Positions 24,801-36,100 of a stretch of 64,000 nucleotides of DNA are shown here, in pieces. Positions within the stretch are counted from its first letter, which is position 1. Each line of letters starts with the position of its first letter. The DNA is from Acanthochromis polyacanthus. Lineage: Eukaryota; Chordata; Actinopteri; Pomacentridae. The notes beneath the pieces are model-generated. The model was not told where the DNA came from, made no database searches, and saw only the letters and a list, made by a program, of their open reading frames with translations. Where the stretch lies: contig NC_067120.1 of NCBI RefSeq assembly GCF_021347895.1, forward strand, positions 18,833,361 through 18,897,360, in the 5' to 3' direction. A program made the translations under genes and the position numbers.

Positions 24801-25559
24801 ATAAATACTGAGCAAGTTAAGTGGTGTGATTATACTAGCATCAGTGCAACAACAATGTAATCTAAAGCTTTCCATGTTTCATATAAAAATCATCCTCTGA
24901 TTACATAAACATGAAGAAGTGTGATTCATGATGTTTTCCCAGTCTTGAGATAAATATTCTATTGCCTGCCATTACATGTATGACACTACTTTAAATAATT
25001 AACAAGGTCATTTAACTCTGCACAAGCCACACACTGTTACTTCTGAAGAGCAAGGCAATGATTTGAAATTAATATTTCACATTGCCATTCAATCCTATTA
25101 AATAGTAACCACGACAAAATTCACTGTGCCTCTTCCTCTTTCAGGGCAAAGGACAGCATTAGACATAAAGGACTGGAGATCAGCCTTGACACATTTCACT
25201 GAGCCACAGGAAGGCATCGTGTCATAAAATATTCAGCAGAAAGGGATAGTTGATAACCCCACCCAAGTGTGGAACATAAACTGATGTGAGTAATATAATG
25301 ATACAATATCAATTTGTGGCCATAAAATACTGAGTCACAGTGCAAGTATGCACGCTTGGGGGAGGGCACAACAATCCACTGTCTATCAATCATGTGTGGC
25401 TGCCCAATGAGAAAAGGAGGGGGCTCCCAATGGTCCAGTGCAAGTTGAAAGGCATCAAGGAAGAGAAGGGACACTAAACAATTTAAATTCAGTAGTGGTC
25501 GTGCTTTGAACGCAGTATCCACAGACAATGGACCTCGTGAAACCAGGGGTGTTCCTGCA
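15845..25559. other. anonymous non-coding DNA
   Basis: No gene or interspersed repeat could be supported over this long stretch. Minor items are an 18-A run at 19086-19103, a GGGA-rich run near 18740-18756, a short perfect hairpin at 22930-22955, and a segment open on both strands at 23152-23524 with homeodomain/POU-like AT motifs. The open frames do not resemble known proteins. Confidence 0.45.
19086..19103. repeat. poly(A) tract (18 A)
   Basis: An uninterrupted run of 18 adenines. No retroposon body was recognised upstream. Confidence 0.9.
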
Positions 25560-25689
25560 CTCACTGCTCTGCTGCTGACTGAGGAGGAACTTTTCCTGCA
25601 AAGAATGGGACCTGCCGATGCCACATTTGGAAAACCTCCATGTGTATATGGATGATCTGTTGATAGCAGCTGTGACAGTGACAGCTAAT
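25560..25689 (+). pseudogene. possible retroelement reverse transcriptase remnant (YMDD motif)
   Basis: The frame at 25642-25671 reads VYMDDLLIAA, which fits the catalytic YxDD core of Ty3/gypsy-like or related reverse transcriptases. About 50 bp upstream, in a different frame, FLQRMG resembles the FQR-M segment that precedes this core in such enzymes. The frame stops shortly after the motif. No LTRs, integrase or RNase H are visible. A nine-residue match could be chance, so it is a weak call; if real, it is a very short inactive relic. Confidence 0.3.
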
Positions 25690-27318
25690 AAAGCTGAAGC
25701 TTGATAGTTTCTGTGATGTAGATAATGTTTCAAGTCAGCTAAAAGTTAATACAGTTACCAAAACATCTGTTCCAGACAGCTAATTTCTGTGATTCCATAA
25801 CCTAGATATGAAAATAAATGATTACAATAATTCATGTAAAAATTGTCTTTCTTCAGAAAGCGGAATCTCCACAAATTGAGGCAGAGTACAAAGTTGAGAT
25901 GACTGTTAGAGTCAAAACAACCCCACTAATGGGATGAAATAAGCTGGTTATGCCTTCATTTCTACATATTTAGCTACGCTATGCACTAAAGCACAAAAAT
26001 GTAAACAGCATGAGAAGGAGGTTGTAGCAACAGAGTCTTATCAAAAGCATAACCAAAACAGCAGGAGCGCACCAAGTAACAGTTATCTTAGGAACCAGTG
26101 TGGTAGGCACAGTGTCACCCCCGTGCCCCGTCTGGAAAACACCACTGATTGAATTAATCAGAGTGATCTGATCACACCTGTAACGTACCGGCAGAAGTGA
26201 CATCTGATAGTGTAAACAGCTGAGCCTCATTAGGTTGAGACTACGTCAATAAAATGGCATTCATGAACTTTAGGTGAAGGAGAGATCTGGTACGACAGTT
26301 TGGTGCGTGCTCGCTGCCCTCCTGCTGCCCTGCTGCCTTGTTTGACACCACCTTTGCATAGCTGTCACTCTGTCAAGCACACAAAACCAAGCATAGCACT
26401 AGAGATAGGATGACCGAGTCAATTATTTCTATTTTTCAACACAAAATTCTGATGGAACTTCCTGCAAGTATAAATAATGTCTACTGGAAGTCAATGAGAC
26501 GCAAAACTTTTTATTGAACTAAACGAAACTGCAGGATCACAAATTTACAAAACAAAAAAAAAGTGTTTGTTTTTCAAGTTCTGATGACATCCTGTTTGTC
26601 AAGGAATGTGTGCGGTGTAACTGAGCTCATTCTCAAAACAAACAATGACTTGCTGGAAGCAGAATACAGCTGTGTGAATGTAGTGTGCATGTAGGGCAGA
26701 ACAGTGGCACTGATCTCGTAAACTGATTTGATTACATCTGATTTATACCAACACTGTATAAAGCACTTCTCAGACACTATCAGTAGACCCATCAAGATCG
26801 TTTAAATTCAGCACGTGAACAATACAGTTGTTTCAATGAAGTGAAACTGTATAGAGCGCAAATTATACTACATTACTAATCTAGTTCTCAGTTATAAAAC
26901 TACGGGCTTTTCTGATTAGACAAACACAAAAATACATTTTGAAGGGCTACATGTGTGGAACATTCAAGCAACACCACTTGCAGTAACTTTGTCATTATTT
27001 TTTTTTAATAAAAAAATGCTATCTGCACACTAGTACTAGATGCTTCAACTAAGTAGAGATGTGCACTTTAATGAGCACTCTGAGCATAGACAAGACAAAC
27101 TTAAATATCTGTTCATTAACTCATCTATCCTGTTGGTGATGTCAGCCTCCACACAGACTAACCCCTGACTACACAAAAACAGGACTGTTGTGGCTTGGGG
27201 CTGCTATTATAGCAAACTATCATCTATGTTACTTTATAACATAAAAATGACTTGTGCACATGGTAGTAACATAATTTCCACAAAATAGACACTTAACAAG
27301 CCATTCTTAATGTACTTC

Positions 27319-27597
27319 TAAGGCTGCTTTCATTTCTGTTTAGTTTGCTGATAATTTCCTCGATTAACCAATGAGCAGTTTTTTCCCTTAAATGTCAGAA
27401 AATGGCGAAAAATGTTGATCACCGTTTCTCAGGGCCCAAAATGAAGTTTTCAAATGTCTTGTTTGGTCCACAAACAAAATATTCAGTTTACAAAGAAATA
27501 AGAGAATATTCAGATCTATGACAATAGCATGACATAGAATGAAATGTACTAACTAATTGGTTAATTGAATAAGTCTCTTATCGATTATGCTCTACTG
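27319..27597. mobile_element. hAT-type MITE (fish dispersed family)
   Basis: The internal AAATGTCAGAAAATGGCGAA, then TCAAATGTCTTGTTTGGTCC and ATATTCAGTTTAC, together with flanking CGATTAA/TTATCGATTA motifs, match from memory a common fish non-autonomous element with GGCTGCAACTAACGATTA-type ends. The left end is degenerate (TAAGGCTGC) and the right end is eroded. No target duplication is evident. It is non-coding. Confidence 0.75.
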
Positions 27598-29556
27598 ACA
27601 GCATGTAACTACTCCATGAAAGTAACATTTGTCGCAGGTGGAACAAGTTGAAAAGACAATTTTTCTTTTTTTATTAGCTGTCCAGGCTGAATTTACTGTA
27701 CATCTCTATAAGGACTAAACAAAATGAGCAAATTGGAAAAATGATCAACATGCTTTCATCAACTTGATCATGAACTATAATTAAGTGACTAATATTAATG
27801 CTCCAAACTCTAATTTCTCTAAACACACACTCTTAATTAGTCATGTGTAATTCTCCATTTGTTCTACAATCCTACTTATAAATTAGCTTTGAGTAAAATA
27901 TAACACAGAAAAATCATAAATCCGGAGAGTGATATTTTGATACATGATATGATACTGCAATGGGTAACTGAGTTTTAACTCATGATTTGATGATTTTGTT
28001 GGGCTGTGACTAGACGATTATAGGGCGCAAATGCACAATGCTGAATAGACACAACAAGCAATAAGCCATTATTTGTAATAAAAAAGGCTTTAGCAGCAGT
28101 GGTACTATGTGACATTATTAATGGGTAAAATAAGTCAGTAGTAACATGCTGTCAAATAAAAACATACCCTTTATTGTCTGTTCTTGTTGACTAAAGCTAT
28201 GATGAAAACTGTTTATCGCAAAAAAACTTTAAACAACAGTTAATAAACAAACTGTCCCCATGTGAAGACAAACCGTCCTGATTTATTCAGATTTTCCACT
28301 TCCCACAGAATTTCTCATTTTTGCACATTAGCAGAACACTCTGTTCCTCCACAAGCTGTAAACATTTCAGAGAAATCTCTGCCGCGTTGACTAGAAATGC
28401 ATCCTCTGTGTGGATCAGCTTTCATGACAAGGGCGCATTTTTAGAGAGAAATGAATACCCCAAGCAAAAGACAAGGAGTTCCTATGACAGTCAGGAGAGG
28501 TGAACAACAGGAAGAGGAGGGAGGGATGACAGGGGCGAGAGAATAGGGTCGTGATTGTTAAGTACATAATAATGCCCTCTGCATAGCCTGCTCGTGTTGG
28601 CTCCCTGCTCTGGGCTGATTGCAGCAGGTCTCTGAGGGCCTGTGTTAGACCAAATACGTGATAAGAACCTGTGAAGAGCCCTCTGAGAAAGACAAATACA
28701 CACACACTGCTAGAGAGGCTAAAAAAAGCAGAGACAAAGAAGCAAAAGCAGGCTGGCATAAACATTAAAGCAATACAAAGAAATGGCAAAAGTGAAAGAG
28801 AGAATCTCTCTCCCATTTGTTTTCTCCATAATATATTTCTAGATGTTTGTTATCCAGGGTGGAGGGAAAAGAAAACAAAGTACAGCAGTATAGCTCACAG
28901 AAGAAGTAGTAAAAAACAATATTTAGGGCCGGCAAAAAAGCGTTCTGAAAGGAAACTATGGGGGAATAAAGTTTACAATTTTAATGTGCATGATTCATCA
29001 ACAAAGTGACTCAAAGTTTCTTCCCTCACTAGTCAACAATAGAGGTTCCAGTTGGATAAAACTATTGATATTTTAATAATTTAAAATACTAGTTAACTGT
29101 GGAGCCTTACACAGCCCAGTCACCACTGGTTGGGGCTGCAGCCACTCTCTCCTAATGCTAATTTCCCTATATTCTTAACCAGTAAGGTGGAAAGTTGGAC
29201 AGATAACATATTGCAGAACCAGCACAGTTTTACAGTATGTTAACGTAAGAAATGAAAAAGAAAGCTTTGGCACAGGATGTTACCTGCCAGGAAAAGAAAG
29301 CTGATGGTACCACTGCTAACATTAGTCACACTCTGATTACCAATTATAATTGTTTTTAAAGCGTTTTCATACTTTTGGAGGAGCATGCTGGTCAACATTG
29401 AAATCACAGTTTAATTTAAAAGAAAGTTGTTTGAAACATCTTGAATTTTAAGATGTAAATGAAGCATTCTGATGAAGTCAAATGTTAAAAGAGGGCAAAG
29501 ATGTTTTATGTTTTATAAAGGTGTTTTAGCTCTTTTTTTTTTTTCCATTGACAACC
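27598..29556. other. anonymous non-coding DNA
   Basis: No gene supported. The minus-strand frame 28415-28816 overlaps copy B of the diverged segment (28597-28656) and follows a pyrimidine-rich tract ending in CACAG near 28674, but no good donor follows. Confidence 0.45.
28597..28656 (-). repeat. diverged dispersed segment, copy B (partner at 3870-3928)
   Basis: On the minus strand it begins TATTTGGTCTAACACAGG and aligns to 3870-3928 with about 65% identity and one gap. On the minus strand a clean polypyrimidine tract and CAG acceptor-like sequence lie just upstream. No downstream donor was found. Function unknown. Confidence 0.35.
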
Positions 29557-30157
29557 TCTCTCTTCTAGCCTAGCCATGCTACACCCATGTTTCTGAAGGC
29601 ACAAGGGTCTAGGGAAGCTCGACAGGGAGGGAGGCGGGCTAAAAGGTTGTCTATCAAATCCCTCTGCAGCAATTGGGTAGGTATACAACCAATCAACGCA
29701 ACGAATAGGCTGACGTAGTTCCGAGAGCACCGGCGGATTGTGGCTAAGTCCCATTAGCTTCCTAACCAGCGGAGCCGCGGAGCCAACTGGTATATTAAGA
29801 ATTTGCCATATCCCGTCGGCATAAGTCCAAATACGTCTTTCTTCTCAATGAAACACTTCAGTGCCGCCCTTTGTTTATCTTTCAAGTTGAATTTTAGCTT
29901 CAAATCTTTAAGGGCTGTGGCCAAAGCCGAGTCGAAAGATAACTGTTTATTGTGCGCAGGTTGTTTCTGTCAGAATCGTCGCGCCTCTGTCGTCACTTCG
30001 TTACGCCCGCTTTCTGACTCTACACTTCATGGTGATTGGTCCGGCCAGTTTTAGGAGAATCCAGCCTCGAGCCTTATGGAGGGTAACTAGACCCACCCTG
30101 GCAGAGAATTAAATTCGTTGCCGTGGGTTGTCTAGCGCGGCTAGGCTATCTCTCTTC
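29557..30157. mobile_element. 583-bp DNA transposon with 9-bp duplication, carrying a helicase fragment
   Basis: The body (29566-30148) begins TAGCCTAGCCATGCTA; the reverse complement of its right end begins TAGCCTAGCCGCGCTA (14 of 16 identical). Exact 9-bp direct repeats TCTCTCTTC flank it at 29557-29565 and 30149-30157. It is strikingly GC- and CpG-rich for the window. Inside, on the minus strand, is a RecQ-like helicase fragment (29778-29954). A 9-bp duplication is usual for Mutator-like elements; an 8-bp hAT reading is possible if one end is shifted by a base. Parallel subterminal motifs (GGGTCTAG and GCTCGA in both ends) suggest longer degenerate inverted repeats. Superfamily not settled. 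Confidence 0.8.
29778..29954 (-). pseudogene. RecQ-like DEAD/H helicase N-terminal fragment
   Basis: The minus strand is open for 59 codons and reads LKDKQRAALKCFIEKKDVFG followed by LMPTGYGKFLIYQLAP. This corresponds to the Q-motif-like region plus motif I (Walker A) of RecQ-family ATP-dependent DNA helicases, which normally read [LM]PTGYGKS. The residue after the catalytic lysine is Phe instead of Ser/Thr (TTC), which should abolish Mg-ATP binding. After QLAP the similarity stops abruptly and a stop follows soon, so all later helicase motifs are lost. It lies inside the 29566-30148 transposon and is probably what remains of the gene of its autonomous parent. An independently captured host helicase exon is the alternative. 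Confidence 0.8.
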
Positions 30158-33100
30158 AGCATTTTAGTGCAAAACACAAGCGGACTGATAAGCATACAAC
30201 ACAGGCGAAATGATGCACAATAGCACACCAAACGTTTATGTGGACACTAAACACAAAAAATGTTTTTTATTATACTGTCTGCATTCACACCTCAAAGCCA
30301 AATTTCTTCTGTAAACCCCAACCAACTTGTAAACATGCAGACTACTGCAATGGCAATTAACCACAATTGATCAACATACACCTCTCATTAATACTGCAGT
30401 GAAAACTGTGCTTGTGGAGAATGGAAGCAGTGTAATAAACAACACAAAAAATGAGAGGCTAATGGCTGCAGCAGCTGTTAATACAACCAAGTGTATGTAC
30501 CTCCAAAATCCACGAGCGCACAGGTGTCTCATTTTCAGGCGGTTAGAAAAGCAGAGAGTGTGGCAGCCACCACAGAATCTCCAGTGTCTCCTGGCAGCAG
30601 TCCTGTGTTTGCGCTGAAGTGATTTGAAAACTAATTAAAAATCGTAGTTGGTGAAGTATTCATAGTATTAACACTTTGTCTCAATTCAAAAATGGAATTA
30701 ACACAGCTTGATATGTTTCATTAAAGTTAATTTGGTGAGGATGAAAAATAAATCAGGACATTCAAGTTTTCTATTGAGGAACTTTCACAATCTGCTATCT
30801 TGATTCATCCTGGCATTGTTTTTTTTTTGGCCATCAGTCACTCCCTCTAATCTGAGCTCTGAGGATTTGGAAATGTGGTGATGAGTCAATGCTATGTGCT
30901 CAAGAGTTTAACAACAGTCTGATCATGAATCATACATGTAATGTGGTTCAGATTCAAGTCATTACTTTTTAAGAGAAGAGCTTAAGAAATAATCAGTGTA
31001 TACAAGCAAAAACGCAACATAGCAGTGCTGGCTCTGTTTGTCACATTGTAGATTATATATGATTAATTGCTTGACTCTAAAATGAAATTAAACCTCTAGA
31101 GAGGATTGTTTATGAAATCTAGCTGCAGTTTGCTACATCGCTATCTGTGCTGTTAAGGTTCCAACACTCAAATGTTCATGAGCGTGAGCCAGGTTTTCAG
31201 TGCAGGATATTTACATTTCTTTCAAGTTTGTTTTTATATATGCCAATTTTTCAGTGGGAAGCGCCATATGGATGTTTCAGCCGTTCCACTGTTGTAAATG
31301 AGGGACCTGGGGAGCAAAAGTGGCATGTCAGTGCTGGGGAAAAAGGACACCAACAACACATCTACTGTATATGCCACTAGTGTGTAGTTTACATAGGAAA
31401 CAAAAGGCACAGTTGTTTCAATGCACCTTATACATACCAGGATTAATATGTATGCAGGTGTCATATTTTTTCAGGAAAAAAATCTAATCTCACCAAAAAG
31501 TGCCTAGTTTGCAGCTTGAATTTCAAGTGAAAGGATTCTTGTACAATCTTTGCCATTACCATGGATTCTGTAAAAGATGTCTTCCATTTTTAAACGGTAA
31601 TGGACAGTAGTGGGAACGACAGGTAATGAAAATAAAAAATGCTCGGAAGTCATGTCACTATGTCACTTTGCAAATACTCATTAAAAAGTCACATGGTGGT
31701 ATTCGAGCAGAAGACTTCAACCCTCATGATGAGTGCTGCAGATGTGAAGACTGAGTCATCTCAAGACGCAGCAAGACATCAAAATCCATCAGTGCTGCTC
31801 CCAATGCATAGAAATGAAGTCATTAGAACAGTGAGCAAAGGCAATCCCTGCTGTGTTTTACAGCCTCGTGTCGCTCAGCTCTATTTTTAGGATGTCGGGC
31901 CAGAATTAGCTCTTTGAAGTGTAATTCATAATATGCACCAGGTACCAAAAAACGAGGAAAGTGACTCGGAGTTATTGCTGTTGATCAGCATGAAAGCAGG
32001 ATCAGAAATTTGAGCAGTGCTGTAGAGACTAAAAGAACTGCTTGGAAAATAAAACAATTTTTCAGGTTACAAAGCTTGATGTTGACAGATGTTTCTACAC
32101 ATTACATGTGTTTATTTCAGCTCTGCAGAGATGGCAGGAAAAAATGGGGCTAAGACAAGCACAAACAAGCGCTACACTTTTCAGCGTACTCTCCATCATT
32201 TCATCATGAAAAGTACACAGACGAGACTTCTCACACATCAACACAGTTTGCATCATATTGCACAGGTTTCTTGTTACTGTGCACACAAACCCTTTATAAA
32301 TCTCAGGCACTGCAAACTGTTACTTTCATATGCACAGTTCAAATTCACTTTAGAGAAACTTGCAAATGCTTCTGTAGACATGCTTAGTCGCACTCTTGTT
32401 GTGTTGCTTGCACATCTATGCCAGTCTGACGAGAAACATTTCAACTCTACCAGCCATGCATTCCATCAACAGCTGAGCTTGTGAGAGACATGCAGCAACA
32501 GGACGCCACATCACAGCCAGAACCACAGATCAGGCGATGAAGGCTTCAAGAGCCGTATCACGTTACAACCTGACAGGGTTAAGAGATTCATAACAATGCA
32601 GCAACGCATCGCTCTGAATGTTACCCGCTGAATTGTCATGATGAGCTTGAAGCACTGCACCAACACCATGTGACCAACATCTACTGGAGAATGAAACAGA
32701 GTATTCTCAATACAGGCATTAGGTCAAGGTAAGTTAGAGGTGCAAACTAAGCAATAAGCTAATACTCTTGACACAAATGTGAGAAAATAAGGCAACACTA
32801 CAGCCATTAGGACTTCTGAGTAAAACCAACATGATGAAACAAAGCTGCCAAGTGAGCTGTTGCATGTTCAGCACAGAAGTAATGACCCATTAACTGAATA
32901 AATTTAGAAATGAAGCACTGCTGTTCTTGCATCCATGGCACATCCTAAATAAAACGGCGCTAGTTTTTTTGATGATTATAGCTTTCCGTTTACTTTTTCT
33001 TTGATACACCCTCATAGTGTCTCCTTCCTCTTTGATCCTTAGGGGATGTGATAAGTTCAATTCAAACTATTCAAGCAGTAGATGGGTGGGCAAAGCGGTG

Positions 33101-36100
33101 TAGCGGTGAAGCCTCGGGAAAGGTCCTTCCTCAGTCCATAACATCAGCACAAAAAGGGAGAAGACTGAAGGACAAATCATGATTTCCGATCATTAATCAA
33201 AGCAGACCTATGGGGAGCTTTGATTTGAAGGCTACATGCTTTCCAGGGAGCTAAAACGCAGCAGGAAGCTCAAATTCAACAGAAATCCTGTGCTATGTCT
33301 GTCCACTGCGTTAAGGACAAGTGGTTGGCACACCTCAGGAATAATCACTGACCCAGTGTTACTGCTCTGTCGTGTAAAAAGGACAAAGTCACAGTAAGCC
33401 TTTCAGAAATATCCACAAGAGCCCTGGACAATGCCGTACAGCACAGGGATGCACACTCTATATTATATATAGTGTATTCTTGAATGAATGGAATTGCATT
33501 CGTTGTTGAAGCTCAAAGTCTGCATCTGTTACAAACCATAAATAAGCTCTAAAATTTCAATTGAGTTGTGCAAAAGGGAAAAAAAACATACTCCACAAAA
33601 TGTAGTAAATAGGGCACAAATGGGACTGTCAACAGTGTTTTCCCACTATCGAATTCAGACATGGTTTGAATTAATGCTTTATATGCTCTCCTTCAAAATA
33701 ATGGTGAAGTGTATTACAGGAGCATTTTAAAGTCATTTGTAAGCCAAAACCATTTTTTGGAAGCTTCTGTCCTTTGTCTCATCTTTTACAATGAAAGCAT
33801 TCCTCATTTTTTTGGAATTGTAATGAGTGTTCCCTTTGCAATAACTGTTCCATACAGACTGATCGGCAAAACCAAAAAGCACCTGCAGTAAATACACAAC
33901 TTATTCAGAGATGTAGCTTATTTTGCTCAAAGTTATTTCTCACCTTGGTGGGACACTGAATAAGATATTCGATTTCTAGTCATTTTTTAACCCTGTCCCA
34001 CTTTTCTCTCCTAAAATAGTTTCCACTTTCTCCCTCGTCTTCCTGCCAAGCTCTCTAAAATCTAATTTCACTTTGGCCATTTGGCATCAGAAGACAGATT
34101 TGGCTCTATGGGCCTTCTGGCAAGGGGTAACACACGGCATTTCCAAAGAAGAGGGACAGACTATCAATCCATGGACAGAAAGTTATTACCTTGTGACACT
34201 GGAAGGAAACAATCAAAATATTAGCATTTATGAGGCGCAACAGACGGGCTTACGTAACATTTTCACAAATCAGTCACCGTCACTCCAGAAGTAAAAGCAT
34301 TCTTTGAGTTTAACTTTTTCTCAAGGGTGTGCTGAAGTTTGTGATCATGTGCAGCAGTATTTTTCACTGTTTCTAGTCACAGACAGACACAAGTTATTTT
34401 CATTTAAATATTATAGTCTGCCTCTAACTATTCACTTTAACATGACAATTAAGTAGAGTCTGCTGGCGTGACCTGTAGTTACATTCCTCAAAACTGACAG
34501 TTAACTTTAGAAACAATGAATGAGCTGTAAACTAGCTGCAATGTCAACTTCAGTATTGGAGAAATATTATTAGTATACAGCGTTTAGCCCTTAATCCACA
34601 GTTCTAAGATTTTTTTTGTAGGTATGACATGCTGTGAATTGGCAAATGAATGTTGTAGACTTCTGCAATTACTAGTCTTAAAATGACAGAATTGTATTTT
34701 CCTGAATTTAACTTGAATTTTTGCCCAAGTTTACATTTCAACCCAAACAGTATCACTGTATAAATCTGAAACGACAGCATTATTTTGTACTCTGAGCCAC
34801 TGAGAAGTAAACTGTCAGTATTTGGCACCAAAGACCATCCAAATAAGCTTGATTTTATGAGGGCTGCCCTAGTAGTGCAATTAAAGAACCAAAAATAGGT
34901 ACACTTCTCCAATACATCCCTTGGGTAATCATTCTGTCTTAATCATCTCTCATTCCTTCCCACTGACACAGCTTGACTGTTAACATCTTGATGACATTAC
35001 CATGATACTACCCATCTGGTTTCTGCCTTTGTCAGAGACGCTCATTTTTCACAACTGTCCCTTATTATTACAAAAACGACCAGTCATGCCACTATTGTTA
35101 AACTAAATAGCTGTATGAAACTATGATGGATGAGCAGAATTTACCTGATGTGAAATTCTTCCATTAGTTCTTTCATAAGGGCTAATCATCTGCTGTATTC
35201 CATGAGTTTCCTCACTGCACCTACAGTTTACTGAAATGCTCAAACAATGCATTCCAGTACAACCAGTTTATATTCAAAGAAACTCCTCAGTGACTGCAGT
35301 GCTGGCGGTGCATACAGAACAAACTCCTATGTGTTGGAATAAACACAAACTACATTGATGCATTACTTGCTTTTTTCCCATTTCAACCCCTGCAAACACT
35401 CCTGTCAAGGTTAATTTCACGTCCGACAAAGATTGACTGACTAATTACTCCGATTCCACAGGAGCACAGGAAGCCTTTGATGAACAAGAGCAGTTGCTTA
35501 AAATGCAAATAACAAATGCAAAACAAATCAAATTGACCTGGGTAATGTTACATCTAACTGTATGTGCTGAGGTTAATGCCGGTGGAATCTGTCCAATTCA
35601 AATCCTTCAAATCCCACATCTGACTTTGCTGCAGGGGACTATAGATATGAGAACCACGGCTGAGATTGTATGCAGCTAATGATCAGTCATTGCCTTGTTT
35701 CCTACAGGGAATGGATACTGTCTGATTAACAAAAACACTAGAAATTAGGGGACCATGCGTACATACTGAGTAACACTCAGTAACTCCGAGGCAAACTACC
35801 ACCACTTACTGCCTTCTCTTCTACCATTCTAGGGTCTTTGGTCGTCTGCATTACATGCATAGAGATGGCACATTATTCTGCATGAAATGGGCCAAATTAG
35901 GGTGGAAACCGATCAATGACAGAGCAGCAGTGTGGGTGACAACCACTGAGTGGACTCTCATGGTCTGAGGATACCAAATGTGCTGTATACCACAGATGAA
36001 AGATTAGCTATTAGCTCAGAGCTCCATTTTCATACTCATCAATAATGCATGCAGTATAGATGCTTTTCTTCTCTGCTAGATGACCAATTGGCTTCCATTA

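Noticed and set aside
25196..25624. 142-codon minus-strand open frame
   Set aside because: No recognisable protein motif, and it overlaps the RT-like region that reads on the plus strand.
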